Part shown: one piece after another, positions 26,821-46,543 of the stretch | Layout of the letters: the number at the start of each line of letters is the position of its first letter | Position numbering within the stretch: position 1 is the first letter of the stretch | Program-made: the position numbers and the translations under genes | NCBI GenBank assembly: GCA_021014325.1 | Contig: CM037467.1 | Coordinates: forward strand, 7,950,273-8,014,272 | Reading direction: 5' to 3' | From: Plazaster borealis | Taxonomy: Eukaryota > Echinodermata > Asteroidea > Forcipulatida > Labidiasteridae | DNA length: 64,000 nt | The notes under the pieces: model-generated | What the model saw: only the letters and a program-made list of their open reading frames with translations | The model's database searches: none | Told to the model about the DNA's origin: nothing

Positions 26821-28499
26821 CTGATCGTGTACGTACACGATGACATATCGTGTACTTACATGATGACATAATTATTGTGTACATGATAAGTTTGGACTTA
26901 TTGTGTACGTACACGATAATTATTTTGAACGTACATGTGACGGCAATATGCTTCCGTATGATTGAAAACAGGTGGAAATACTTAAACGAAAGCGGTGTTG
27001 CCACCAAGGGAAAATACCCGCGTTACTTAACCCCAATGACACATGTACACAGATAATGTAACCCCAGATATGAAATGGTCAATTCTTTTTTCATAATTGC
27101 CCAGTCAAACAATTAAATGTTAACTTTAAAAAATATCAAAAAAATACATATATATAAAGTTGGACACAGTCTCTAATGAAAATGATGAACCAATGAAAAC
27201 CAATGATTTAGGGTTCAACAATGTTGCTACCTTTTTATTTAATCACATTTCCATACTACATCATGTGAGTTTTTTGCAAAATTGAGTGTAAGGAATACAC
27301 ACATTATCATAATCCAAGTATGTTTACAAGAAATACAAACAAGGGTTATTTTGTTTATCTTAACATGTTTGTTATTTTCTACTGTATGTTTTTTCTGCTT
27401 GTTGATGTTACACAAATAAAGGCAAGAGCGTTACAATTATATTATTTCAAAAGGATTACATAATATATTTGAGAAACAGGATCAACTTCAGTCAACGTGT
27501 AAGGAGAATGAGGTGTATATGGCAATCAACAAGGGTTTTGGTAGGTTGGCCTACTGTTACAAATTCACACACAATTCACACTTTGGTGTGTTGGTTGATG
27601 GTCTGTACTGTTACTCTGTATGCTGTTTAAACAACATCATTCAAACCATAGAGCTATTATTGACTAGAGCGCTAACTTGCCCTGCGTTTTGAAGCCATGT
27701 GGATACAACAAAATGCTTGCTATGGTGAGTTAGAGCTCTAGTCAATAACAGTTCGTTGGTACAAACCAAAATGGTTCTCGTTTGTTACAGATTCATGAAA
27801 TTGATTCCTGTTCTTAGGAAAATAGTCAACAAAATTATGGATAACTGTGGTTATAACACATATTAAAACTACATAGGCACATGTATGGATGGATTAAGAT
27901 AGGTCATGACAAATCAACAGAAAGATATAGAATATATGTACATGTACATGTACGAATATGTACAATTCTTGCAGACATACACACGTTTGTGAGCAGATAC
28001 TACAATATATCAAGAATTTTGTATATGTCACTGCCCACGACAACAAAGCTGCGAAAATCATGCTCAAATTTTGCACTCAACAAAAATATGAAACTAATTT
28101 TGAAGTGCAATTTTTCAAGTTTGATTTCCCTGGTTTTTAACTCTGAAGCAGCTTTTTACACAAATACACCGACCTACACAAAACAAACAAATACTACTTC
28201 CATTCTCAAATGAACCATTATTTTCAAAGATTTTGTGATAACAAACATTGACCCTGCTGGCAATTTTAAGGCATTGTAGGTTAATGAGCACAGGGCCCAA
28301 TTTCATAGAGTTGCTTAAGCAGAAAATATCGCTTTACAATTTTCTGCTTAGCGCAAATGAGCAGGATACCAGTCATGAATGGTACACGAGACATGATATT
28401 ATGGCTGGTAACCTTATTCTGGCAAGCAAAAATTTGTTGTGCTTAGCAGTTTTGTGTGTGCGAGTTTGTATACACATTCAAACCGTGGACCTATAACAA

Positions 28500-28990
28500 A
28501 CGAGGTCAATAATAGGATCCCCGGTTCGGTAAAAGGTTCCCAGTTGGAAAGTGTGTACAAAACCAATGGGAGCTGTTGCATGCGTGTGCGTGTGTGGGTA
28601 AGCATACACAGAGTAAGGGGACTTTTACACAATGGAACAAAAGTCCCCACAACGTTTTTCTCTGTTAAACTGGGTCCCCACTAAAGGGAATAATAGAACA
28701 ACAATAGGAAGTCCCCACAACTCTGTGTGCAAAATGAGCTTATGGGAGGGGAGCGCCCTTGTGGGGTCTTTTTCCACAATGGAACAATGGACCCAACAAG
28801 GGAATTCTTTGTTCAACCTGGACCCCACAAGATAATTCTTTAAAAAGGCAATAATAGAACAACAATAGAAGGACACCCACAAACCGGTAAGATTGTGTGT
28901 GTGAGCGTGTCTATCCATTCAAACCGAGAACTTTAACAAAAGGGATCCGGGTGTTTGACAGAGCGAGGACGTCCTCGCTTCGTTTTCGTG
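28500..28990. repeat. Degenerate GTCCCCACAA / AATAATAGAACAACAATAG repeat block
   Basis: Several imperfect copies of a GTCCCCACAA-containing segment alternate with AATAATAGAACAACAATAG and CAATGGAACAA. A related short block is at 55620-55770. This explains the overlapping short open frames here. It lies in the part of unit 2 absent from unit 1. Confidence 0.55.
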
Positions 28991-29244
28991 TACAAACCCA
29001 ATGGGGACGTTGCTAAAAAAAACTATGTCCAAACAATGGGAGAACACAGAGAAGTCCTCGATTAGCGGGATTTACAAACGTGTGTGTGTGGGTGTTTGTT
29101 TTTATTTAAGCAGCTCCACTAGGTTCTGGTGTTTTCCTGTACTTCAGAGGAGTGGCTTCACTGTTACCACTCTGATCTGTGGCTGTATAACCTTAATTAG
29201 TGTGACCACACTGAATATAGCAGACATTTTACCACTCTCAACCG

Positions 29245-30575
29245 GGGAGTGGTATTGCGCAATCATTTGCAATCAAGGTTTGGGTACACTCCATTTTTAA
29301 AAGAGGTGATGACCATTAAACAAGAAAACCATGTATACCGTTAAAATGCTCTCTTTATCAGCACTGAAAACATAAAAGTATAGATTTAACAACCATTTAC
29401 AATTGATAAGGTTGGTTAGTTTTATATAAAGTGCACAACAATATTACCAAACGTTTTTCGTTGGTTTATTGCAGTGGCTAGCGTGTTTGAATGGGTCAAG
29501 CTGGGAATTTTATTACAAAACGTCTCCCCAAAAATGGCTACAAATATTGACATAATGTGAAAAAAAATTACCGTTCATCCTCTATTTTTTTTTCACTGAA
29601 CGTAATGTTTAAGGATAAATCTTTCATTCCTGAAAGTTTAAACAAAATCCCTCCTCCATACATCTTCTAGATATTTGACAGTTTTTTTTTTTAAATGGTT
29701 TCTGCCTATACTTGGTTGCATGCAAACGATCACAAGTTTCGTATTAATGTTGACGGACAGGAACATTTGCCTTGGGTAATATTTATTCCAAGGCAACATA
29801 CACATCTTCAACAGAAATATAATGTAGATAACTTTAAACACAATTTATGTTGCTATTAACTTATTAATTACTGAAGCAGTTAGCGATGAAAAAATAATAA
29901 TTAACAAATGTTCTCTAATCTCTAGTGTAAAGATTTGGTTGATTTACAATATTTTAAGACATAACCACCCTCAGATAAAATGGACTGGTCCAGTCAGTCT
30001 CAAAGGCCGCCAGCTGGAGCATGCAGCTAACTATAAACAACCGTGTAATTAAAATCTTGTACCTAGCAATACACATCCGTGTAATTCAAATCTTGTACAT
30101 ACTAGTACTATGGAGCTATAGACCCATTGTATATGACGTCACACTCTCAAAAAGGAGGCAGATCATTGGACGATAGCTGTTCTCTGTGCGTAAAAACTTG
30201 CGCGTGACCTCAGCGTACCTGTAGTGTTTCGCATTATGCAAGGGGGACCTATTGATTTCTATAGCCCCCTTACACAACGCGGAACGCACCTCCAAACAAT
30301 GCGCGTCATTTTGGGTGTCAACTCTCATTTGTGCATGTTTGTTTACGATTTTGACACCCGAAATGGCAGACAGGATTGGCACATGTGAGTACGCTGCGCG
30401 TTGTGCAAGGGGTCTATATAGATCCATGCTAGTACTAACACTGTACGTACACGTAAGGAACTACCGTGTACTTCGCCGTTTGGACAATGATTTAGTTTTT
30501 ATACTCGGACCTTTATTTGTCCACGTCGCGAGAGTAGAGTGATATTATTTTCAACGTAAGTGGCAACCCTGCTAA
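29245..30575. mobile_element. Unclassified dispersed repeat T, copy 1, with nested MITE
   Basis: It shares with copy 2 (33775-34745) the order GGTATTGCGCAAT, GGTTTGGGTACACTCCATTT, AACCATGTATACCGTTAA, AAAACGTCTCCCC, CGTAAT..TTAAGGATA, TGGTTTCTGC, and the end CGTCGCGAGAGT..TTATTTTCAACGTA. Unit 3 lacks it between 57765 and 57780. The MITE at 30113-30419 is nested inside and absent from copy 2. The ends are not obviously inverted and no LTR signature was found. Confidence 0.6.
30113..30419 (-). mobile_element. MITE with TATAGACCC ends, long form, inverted
   Basis: This is an inverted copy of 25013-25326, beginning CTATAGACCCATTGTATATG and ending GTGCAAGGGGTCTATATA. It interrupts repeat T copy 1. 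Confidence 0.75.
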
Positions 30576-31222
30576 ACAATAAAGGAATGCAATAATAACC
30601 ACCAAACTGCAGAGATTGCCTGCAAACACCATCAAGAAGCTCGAAAGCTTTGTAGACGGTCCTGCAGTACATGTACACTTAGGACCACACGGTGTGTTGT
30701 ATCCAAATCATGTACACAATATCCCTGCAAAGATCTGCCCCACAAGAAACAGCAGGTTCCTTCAGTGAGAAGAAAAACAAATAATGATAACATTTTCATT
30801 GACAGCTAAAAATAAAGAAAAGGACCTCAATATCTGGATGATTGTATAGTTGAAAACAATACACGTTTAGTGATGCGCCTCAGTTTGCTGTTTTGTCTTC
30901 AGCGCAATGGTAAGTATTGGAACAAACTTAACATTTATCTCCTTGCTCTGTTTACTGGTCGGAAGAAACAATGCACTCTCCAAAAGATCAAACATTTACT
31001 TACATGTCCCTAAAGACTCCTGAATGAACGGCATGCAAGACACTGTGTAGCTGTTCATGCCACTATTGTCATACACAACTGATAAAGTAAATACAGTGAT
31101 TATTTGGTAGCAGGCAAACATTTTAGCAGGATTATATTTTTTTTACTCATACACATGAATAAATTATGACAAATGAAGGTGTTTTCTTGTGTTGAAAGTT
31201 TGTCTTCATTATTTTATGATCA

Positions 31223-31383
31223 GGCCTGATGCTTCAGAGTCAACAGCCTCTGTTGCAACTGGTCATTGCCTTGGTGCCCCTTGAAATGTTCCAATAGAAA
31301 TTTACAATTTCCTCATAGAGGTGCCTTTTACAACAGAGAAAACGCCTTGGTGCCCTTGCCCTTTCAATAACGAAGCATCAGGT
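31223..31383. mobile_element. MITE with CAGGCCTGATGCTTC termini, unit 2 copy
   Basis: It is equivalent in position and sequence to 13107-13268, with inverted ends CAGGCCTGATGCTTC and GAAGCATCAGGTCTG. Confidence 0.7.
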
Positions 31384-32558
31384 CTGTAGATGTAATTTGT
31401 ACAACTCTTAATGTCTACGAGGCATGTTCATTTATAAATCAAACTTTCTTTTAAGTTGTATGAAAAAAATGAACTGGTTTTAAAAATGAATTCCACACCC
31501 TGGAAAGTAACTACCGCTGTTTCTGGTACAGAAAGGGTCTGCTACAAATCCCAACTAGCTTGAAATGCATTAACTTCATACCTGTGTATTACAATTTCAA
31601 TAAGCTTCCACTTCAAAATCGATATCAACTTTTAAATTATTGTTCTATTTGGATTAAAATGTTGGGTACATGTATGCACCAATGTGTCAAGCTTGTTACT
31701 GTGTTGCACATAGAAGCTATAGGAGGTAGCTGGTAAAACATTTCTACCCAAGTGATGTATTCCTTAGCTTTGCTTAAGTCACCAGAAAGAGAACTAATAC
31801 ACTCTAATTAACAGCATATTGACCTTAATGGGAAACTTCATTTGAGTTTCAATCAAGAGATGAAGTTTTACTGTACATTCTATGAACAAAACCAGTCTAT
31901 GGAAGTCAAACCACACCAAGATTATATATTAAAAATGTAATCCTTGAATTCAGTTTCATTATTTTCACATTATCTTTTAAATGATCGGTTTCATATTTTT
32001 GCAAGTACATGGAAGTCTTGAATAAAAAATAACTTAATAAACAAACAAAACACAAATCTTAAATACAGAAAATAAGTGCTTAACAACATCAAAAATATTT
32101 CATATTTAACTGTGAAGCCGCAAAATAAACAACTTACAGTGATAATCATTTTGGCAAGTCTAAATGCCGAATAAACATCTTTAGATATTCCTTTACATAC
32201 ACCTCACCAGTGTCACATCTAAAATAAGAATTGGTTACACCACTTCGGTATGGTTATTACACAGGACAAAACATGCTACAAAGATGTTTTGAAATTGACA
32301 ACTGTTACCTGCAATTTCCATCTGACACAAGGTGGGTGCTGTAAAATCCACAAGTATCAAGAATAATAATGTTACAATTTTATAACATTTTCTTTTTTAC
32401 TCTTTTGTTTTTCTTAACTTCTGTTGGAATACAGAATATTTTTTAACGATGGATATTCCACCATCTTTCCCAACCCTGCCCCAATGAAAAAAACAAAAAA
32501 GTCTGTAGGAAATACTTATCTACAAGGTGTCCAAATACTCTTGCCTAATGGAATTTAT

Positions 32559-40009
<7,451 letters not shown>

Positions 40010-41065
40010 CTAGCTTCTACAAGAAACCAGCAAATATGTCATAAGAAATCAAGTAGGATAATCAAGCTTGCGGTTGGCAACATTTCCAGAACTTTGATTG
40101 TTTTTAAGAGCCATCAATTTTGTGGATTGAAATAAACTAGGTTTTCTGGTCATTGCTACTTTTGCCTGTTTTTGAGTTTACAGTTAACTTATACATGTAC
40201 CAGACTCTGTCTGTGTCTTTCCAGATTGTAACGCTTTCTTTGTGTATTGAAAACTAGCCAAGGAAATGCAGCAGGGTAGCTACATTTACATGGAAGTGCA
40301 TGTTGGGTTAATGGTTTTCACAATTAGCATTTCCTGTGTTTCTTTTTTTGTTAAATTGTTAATGACTACACAAGCAAAATGCTTTTTTATTGATATAAAA
40401 AGATGAGTTAGCATAAAAAAGAGCAGTTTAGCAATTGGAAGTTTAAGAGTTATCTGAATGAAGATAGATGACTGGTGCAAGAATTTAGAGACGATTAGAT
40501 AAGAAAAGGTGAAGAATGATGAATGGTACAAGTCAATACTCTTAAGTATAATGAATGTTTGCACTTTGCCACAATGAATTGGCAGCTGAATTAACTTGTT
40601 AAGTGTTTAGTTTTGGTTTGTTGTTAGTTGACCTTTCCCAAAGTACAGTCCATTCTTTTATGAATCAGAGGTTCATGGTGGGCCTATGTACATGTACATG
40701 TATGTAAATAAAATGTCTTTACCTTCAAACCAAGTTTGAATTATTTTCCATTGTAAAGCTTGAGCCCAAGTGGTCCTGACACATGATTAATTCAATTTGC
40801 GGCATTTGGAGTTTCTATTACTGTACATGTACATCAGACATAATGTACACTTGCATAGGGTTAAGGAGGTTCCAGAATACAAGCAAGCACAATTAAGCTG
40901 ACCAAGGGACTAACATAATTTTACTTAAAAAGGAGGCGTTATAAATGCAGAATTTACATTGAACAAATGTAGGACTGGACAAGCACACATGAATGGGGTA
41001 CATTTACAATGTACAGAATAGTTAGTGCAATTAATGCTTTGTTATTCGTATCTCTACACTTGTCA

Positions 41066-41213
41066 ATAGACCCCTTGCATTTGCCGCCATTGCCGAGGTC
41101 AAACAATGGAAACGTGTACGCGACGCACACAACTCCCAGCCAATGATAGATCTTCCTTTGACCTCAGTGAGGGCGCTGTTTGGGCTTTTGACGTCATAGG
41201 CAAGGGGTCTATA
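41066..41213. mobile_element. MITE with AGACCCCTTGCAT termini upstream of ARF-2
   Basis: It is the unit 2 copy of 19286-19433, with ends ATAGACCCCTTGCAT and GGCAAGGGGTCTATA. It lies about 1.2 kb upstream of the ARF-2 start codon. Confidence 0.7.
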
Positions 41214-42146
41214 CCACTTTAACCCATGGCGCCCACAACAACTGCAGTGGTGCTCTGTACTTTTGCTGAGGTGCCCTTTGCAAAGATCCAATGCAAATTT
41301 ACTCTTTCCTTAAAGAAGTACCCTTACCAGAGGAAATTGCTGTGCCTCAAAAATCAGTTAAATTGTACTCGTAATCTACAGCAGTGATCTTTGCCCGGGA
41401 GAACATTACTTTTTGAACATTGTGCATCTTAGATTTTTAATCCTTTGGCAAAAGCTACAAATGTACTAAATTGTACACATGTAGGATGGTGATGAAATGA
41501 CACTGCCCGCTGTGTTTCTTCACAGCACTCCTTGCACTTTTCATTTTTTGGCTGAATTGTTACCATGGTTTAACTTCAGAAAGTTGTTAGTTATTAAGAT
41601 AAAGTGTGAATATAATAGCATTTTTTGGATTATAACCCGCCCGGAATGTAAGCCGCATGTAAGAAAGTGAATATATGGTGCATCCCCTTGTGCCGTCCCC
41701 CTAAAATTTTACCCTAGTTTCAGCGATGTGACTGGGCCACAGACAGCCAGCGAGCACTTACATGTAGGCAAAGCATGTGACTCGAATGTTCTGTGCAATT
41801 CCAATCGATTGGCGGACTATATAAGTTAATAAAATTTAACTGAATATGTATTTTAAATTTCATTATATTTTATTTCAAATCTTTGGAACATACATTTCAT
41901 AATGTATTTATAAATGTATATAATAACATTTGAAATTGTCCAGGTTAAAAACAAAATAATTAAATACTGTCAATCACCAAAAATGTGTCTGACTCCATAA
42001 AATGTCAGAGTTACTGAACAACGCTTTTTTAACATGTTGACATTATCTGGTGTATGTAGGGTCCAAGTGAACACTCATGTGTTTGTTTGGTACCACTGTA
42101 CAAAGGCCCACAGCATTCTAAGGTGGCTCATATTCGCCAATTTCTG

Positions 42147-42525
42147 GAGAACTCATGTTATTTTTATGGCGTTATATCGCCGTACTGTTGCGTTAGATTG
42201 CCGTACTATTGCAGGGTTCTGCCCAGGATTTTTTTAGTGGCTGTATGGTGTGATATAACGCAATAGTACGGCGATATAACCAATAAAATACGGCGATATA
42301 TCGCCGTATTTTACACAATATTATGGCGACAACACAATAAATAAAATATGGTGGTATATTTTTGCAATAGTACGGCGATATAACTAGGCCCTAATATAAC
42401 AACGCAATAGTACGGCGATCTAAACGCAATCTTACGGTGATATAACTCAATAGTACAGCAATATAAACAATATATCGCAAGACTATGGCGATATAACTTA
42501 AGGCCATAACAAAATATGAGTTCTC
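42147..42525. mobile_element. 379-base TIR element built from a repeated 20-mer
   Basis: The inverted ends begin GAGAACTCAT and close with ATGAGTTCTC, then continue into TATGGC/GCCATA. Between them are at least eight copies of a 20-mer with consensus CAATAGTACGGCGATATAAC: forward at 42261, 42365, 42405, 42427, 42448 and 42478, reversed at 42171 and 42193. A CGGCGATATATCGCCG palindrome is at 42291-42306. There is no coding frame. Confidence 0.8.
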
Positions 42526-42624
42526 ATCAAAGAATCTCATATCATAGGAATTAGGAATTATGACTTATGTCTGATAGTGATACTCTGATATATTAAACTA
42601 CATGGAAGACTTTGCCATATCTAC

Positions 42625-43125
42625 TACGCAGGATTCACAACCCCAAGACAGGGAGTGACAAAAAAATGCTCCAAATCCACCAAAGACCTCTATATAATAC
42701 TTTAAACTCACCTGAGGAACACAGGAGGTGTTGCCACTTAAAAAGGAGAAAATTTCGGCTAAAAATCTGAACCGATGTCCTAAATTGGATCGTGCAAATT
42801 TTGTTGTCTCGTGGAGCGCATTCTTGGAATTTGCACAATCTATATATTGCGCTCTGAAGATTGTGCGCAATCTTTAAATTGTGCAATTTATAAGAATGCG
42901 CTCCCTGGCTGAGAAAACAAAATTCGCAAGATCCAATTTGAACATCGGATCAGATTTTTTGCCGAAAATTTCTCTTTTTTCGAGAAGTATATTTGACACA
43001 AATGTACCACCATATTAAGCGGCAACATCTCTTGTGTTCCTCAGGTGAGTTTAAAGTATTTTTATAGAGGCCTTTGATAGATTTTGAGCAGTTTTTGTCA
43101 CTCCCTGAGTGGGGATTGTGAATGG
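42625..43125. mobile_element. Foldback element, arms of about 230 bases
   Basis: The left half (AGGGAGTGACAAAAA, TTTAAACTCACCTGAGGAAC, GGAGCGCATTCTT) and the right half (AGAATGCGCTCC, GTTCCTCAGGTGAGTTTAAA, TTTTTGTCACTCCCT) are inverted around about 42865-42890. The CTCACCTGAGG word mimics splice sites on either strand. No protein was recognised. Confidence 0.75.
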
Positions 43126-43610
43126 CAATTGTACAGACATTGTACCAAGAAACACATGAGAAATCAACGTTCACACTCAGCAGAATCGAGTCATGAGAGT
43201 CAGACCCCACATTTATTTACGCCAGATAGTGTCCAAATGTTAAAAAGCGTTCTTGTCCGTAACTCGGACTATAAAAAGACCACTAACAAATTACAGAAGT
43301 ACAGGATTTATGCTTTATATGAACAGGAAATTCGTGTAAACCATTTACTTTTTAGTTGTCAGTATGGCATGACGGAAATTCGTCACTCATCCGTCGACTG
43401 TCTTTGCACTCCGCAAGCGGTCGAGTTGTCCGACCCGTCGAGTTCTCCGACGGACGAGTTGTCTGAACTAGTCCTGCTAGCAATACACTGCTAAAAAATT
43501 TAATGACTAGACTAGCTGGTTCCAAAAGTAAAACCTCTAATTTGAGTAATGTTTCAATTCCTTAACATTCATTTAAAGCATTGATTGCTTCATGCCATTA
43601 AAGTACTTAC

Positions 43611-43765
43611 CTTGCTTGTTGTATCGGTATTTTCTTTCAAGTTTGGGGATGATCTTGAACGTGTATCGTGTACAAGGATGTGATGATGGCCCGGGTTAGT
43701 TTTTGATGTGTACAAAATAAAAGGTAATGGCGCCACCAATAGTAGCCTTTCGTCAATGCCTTCGT
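43611..43765 (-). pseudogene. Exon-like segment E3 with splice donor; product unknown
   Basis: The minus-strand frame containing LLLVAPLPFILYTSKTNPG and SSPNLKENTDTTSK ends at a consensus donor, AAG followed by GTAAGT (43611 boundary). It matches E1 and E2 in nucleotide sequence. The hydrophobic stretch could be a signal anchor. No family is recognised and the reading frames of the three copies do not agree throughout. Confidence 0.35.
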
Positions 43766-44049
43766 GGCTTAGTATAGGATAGAAGGAATGTAGCCGCGAA
43801 GCGTCGGGAAGGCCAGGGGAGACCACATGATTTTGTTTATTATGAATACAGTTTCAAACATAAATTATTCATAATTATTATGCAAATAAGTAAAGTGCTG
43901 AAAGGTTAATCACAATGCATAGTAGGTTAATTAATGTGTGATGGCCCATCATGGCCATCGATTTTAATTGGTTTGGAATTTGCTACCCAGTGAGGGTATT
44001 AGCAAAAATCAAGAAATAAAGAAAAACATTAGAAATTCCTGACAAGTTG

Positions 44050-44300
44050 AAAAAGGAAAATTGGAAAAGGCCCCTCGTGGCTTCGCCACTTGCGCGTGTG
44101 GTCTCCGGTTGCAGTCGCATTATGCATTACAGCTACATTATCGCGACTGGTCGGCGAGTGTAAAGCCACGAAAGCCTCGACCATGAATGGCGACTTTTAG
44201 CCTTGAGTTGCCGCATTATGTAGTCTTGGTGAAAGACCGTCTCTTGTTGATTTGTCAAAATTATTGTTCGCACGAGAGGGCACTTTCATATTCACGAAAA
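44050..44300. repeat. CCTCGTGGCTTCG inverted block next to E3
   Basis: CCCCTCGTGGCTTCGCC and AAAGCCACGAAAGCCTCGAC are inverted around a GCATTATGCATTACAGC centre, related to 22805-22975. TAGTCTTGGTGAAAGACC and CACGAGAGGGC then match 23024-23090, so this flank was duplicated along with the exon-like segment. Confidence 0.55.
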
Positions 44301-45195
44301 AATTGCGACATGGAGGGACCAGCTTTCTCCGGTCACGTGGTTGCTGGACGCCATTTTGTTCCCAAATGCAGCACAACCCAATGGGCAGACTAGTCTGGCA
44401 CCCTGTATTCGCTAATGCATTTTTTGGAGACAAAATGGCTTCTAATCGCAAGTTGTCGCAACTCTCTCAATACACGGCTCTGCACGAACCGCTCTCACAG
44501 AACCGCTCCAAGAGAATGTCTTGGTAAACTCTCATCCGCCGCTAACGAAACTGGTTGCAAACCACTGCGCATTATTTTTGTCAGTTTAACGATGACGTAG
44601 CTAATAATAATTACTGATGGCGGCTGCGGCCGGTGTCATGATTTTTTTTTTTTTTTAATTAGCCACAAGGGTTAGTGTGTGTGGTGTAGTTTTTCCTCCA
44701 GAGGGATGGATTTCTTTGTCATCCTATGCCATTTACATTTTTTCTTTCTGCCAAAATGAATATTTCATGATGTCACTTGTAATTGTATAGATTTGCAACA
44801 ATAACACCCCTAGCATTTGAAACCTGGGCCCAATTTTATAGAGCTAGCTGCTAAGCACAACAATTTGCTTAGCATGAAATTTCTTCCTTGATAAAAGCAG
44901 GATTACCAACCAAATTTCCACGTGATTTTCAGGATAAGCAAACAACAGCTGAATACAGTAACAAGCAATATGCAACACATGGAAATTTGGTTGGTAATCC
45001 AACAAAATTGGTTCAAGTGGTCAGATATTGCACGAACTCACAGCACAGAGCATCTAGAATCCTAACTGTTTCGGAGCATTAAAAGCGGGCCCCGGAACCC
45101 ATGCCGTCAGGGCTTCACGTTACGCGCTCTCAGGCGCCACAAATTGCATTCACCATTTGCTGCTTGGTACATTTTCACGGCCCCGTTTGGAAAAT
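44300..45195. other. Intergenic, no gene seen
   Basis: Contents: a T run at 44642-44656, a CCAAATTTCCACGTGATTTT / GGAAATTTGGTTGGTAATCC inverted pair (44911-45000), and short frames without recognised domains. Confidence 0.4.
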
Positions 45196-45202
45196 CCTGT
45201 GG

Positions 45203-45530
45203 TGTGTGGTGGCCGAGTGGTCTAGTTCACCGGACCCAAGCACTGTCTGGTGTTGTCAGCAGCGGAGTGTGGGTTCGAATCCCGGTCGTGACACTAACTT
45301 GTGCCCTTGAGCAAGGCATTTAACCATAATTGCTTCGTAAAAGTTGGGAAGGTAGTGCATTGTGCACTACCAGCCAGGCTCTACATCCTTACGGACTGTA
45401 AATGGGGCAACCCTGTTTCAGCCCCAGGAGTAGGCGGCAACGTGCCCCTGGTGACAGTAAAGTGTAGCCCTCACCTTGAAGTGGCCGTCCGGCCTTGTGA
45501 GTTGGGCGATATCTCATAAATAAAATAGAT
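45203..45530 (+). mobile_element. tRNA-derived SINE
   Basis: The A box TGGCCGAGTGGTCTAG (45211-45226) and the B box GGTTCGAATCC (45272-45282) form a tRNA-like head. They are followed by TGTGCCCTTGAGCAAGGCAT, a motif common in tRNA-SINE bodies, and an AATAAAATAGATAAAAAAAT tail. It is oriented on the plus strand and ends near 45530. Confidence 0.85.
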
Positions 45531-45970
45531 AAAAAAATCCTGGATCCGCCCCTTGTGTGTCCCTTTATGTATAGAGAAATGACAAAAACGAATTCTGTAT
45601 CATTTTTTTTTATTAACCATAACTTATCTTAAACAGTTTTGTTTTAATCAAGGACATTATCTACAAAATAAATAATAATAATTTTAAAAACGTTTGCTTT
45701 CGTCGTTTCATGAAGTTCATACTGTCCTCAACGATTTTCCTTAAAAAATACTATGGTTCATGTTTATAAGGGCGATTGGTATTAGGTTTGTACCTCTAAT
45801 TAAAAGATCAATGAGAGAACAAACGCAACATCAACGAGTTTATTACACATTATAGGAACAGTTATACATAATAAAATGGTAATGTTGTCACCAACGTATT
45901 GTTATTTTGGTTTCACAAAATTTGGCAAGAGAACTTGATTTAATAGATGTTAAATTTGCATCGGGGATAA
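45530..45970. other. Intergenic, no gene seen
   Basis: AT-rich DNA between two SINE structures with no supported coding or RNA feature. Confidence 0.4.
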
Positions 45971-45972
45971 AG

Positions 45973-46350
45973 AACATTATATTTGGTTTTACCCATATAC
46001 ACCGATGTGTGTAAAGCACTGTATACTCAGTACTTTCCCGAGTCCTGTGAAAAAAAAATCACAGGCATATTACTCGGGTGGGATTCGAACCCACGACCTT
46101 TGCAATTCTAGAGCAGATGTCTTACCAACTAGACCACCGAGATTGCCCGGTAGGATTCGAACTGCCTCTAGCTACCGGGCAATCTCGGTGGTCTAGTTGG
46201 TAAGACATCTGCTCTAGAATTGCAAAGGTCGTGGGTTCGAATCCCACCCGAGTAATATGCCTGTGATTTTTTTCACAGGACTCGGGAAAGTACTGAGTAT
46301 ACAGTGCTTTACACACATCGGTGTATATGGGTAAAACCAAATATAATATT
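45973..46350. mobile_element. Head-to-head tRNA-SINE palindrome
   Basis: The left arm 45973-46153 and right arm 46172-46350 are nearly perfect inverted copies around an 18-base loop. Each arm carries a tRNA-like head: in the right arm the A box is TGGTCTAGTTGG (46189-46200) and the B box is GGTTCGAATCC (46234-46244). The T-arm GTGGG/CCCAC and the outer CTCGG/CCGAG pairs are intact. A tail of about 100 bases ends GGGTAAAACCAAATATAAT. Diverged tail-only copies sit in intron 1 of ARF-1, -2 and -4. Confidence 0.85.
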
Positions 46351-46543
46351 GATTTAATAGTATACCAGGGCGTAATATTGTCATAAAGTTGTTTTTGGTA
46401 AGCACATTTTTGTGCTAGATTAACAACAGAAAAGTGTGTGTTAGCAAAAGTGTATTTTATAAACGATCAGGTATATATTATACAGTGTACACGCACACAG
46501 TGGATTTGCATTTGCTAACTGTACTTCGAGATAACTTACTTAA

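Noticed and set aside
43084..43494. A 136-codon open frame on the plus strand
   Set aside because: It starts within the right arm of the foldback element and shows no recognised domain, signal or matching copy beside E1 or E2.
46172..46260. A functional tRNA gene (and its mirror image at 46060-46153)
   Set aside because: A and B boxes and the T arm are good, but the anticodon arm pairs poorly and both copies continue into a SINE tail and form a palindrome.
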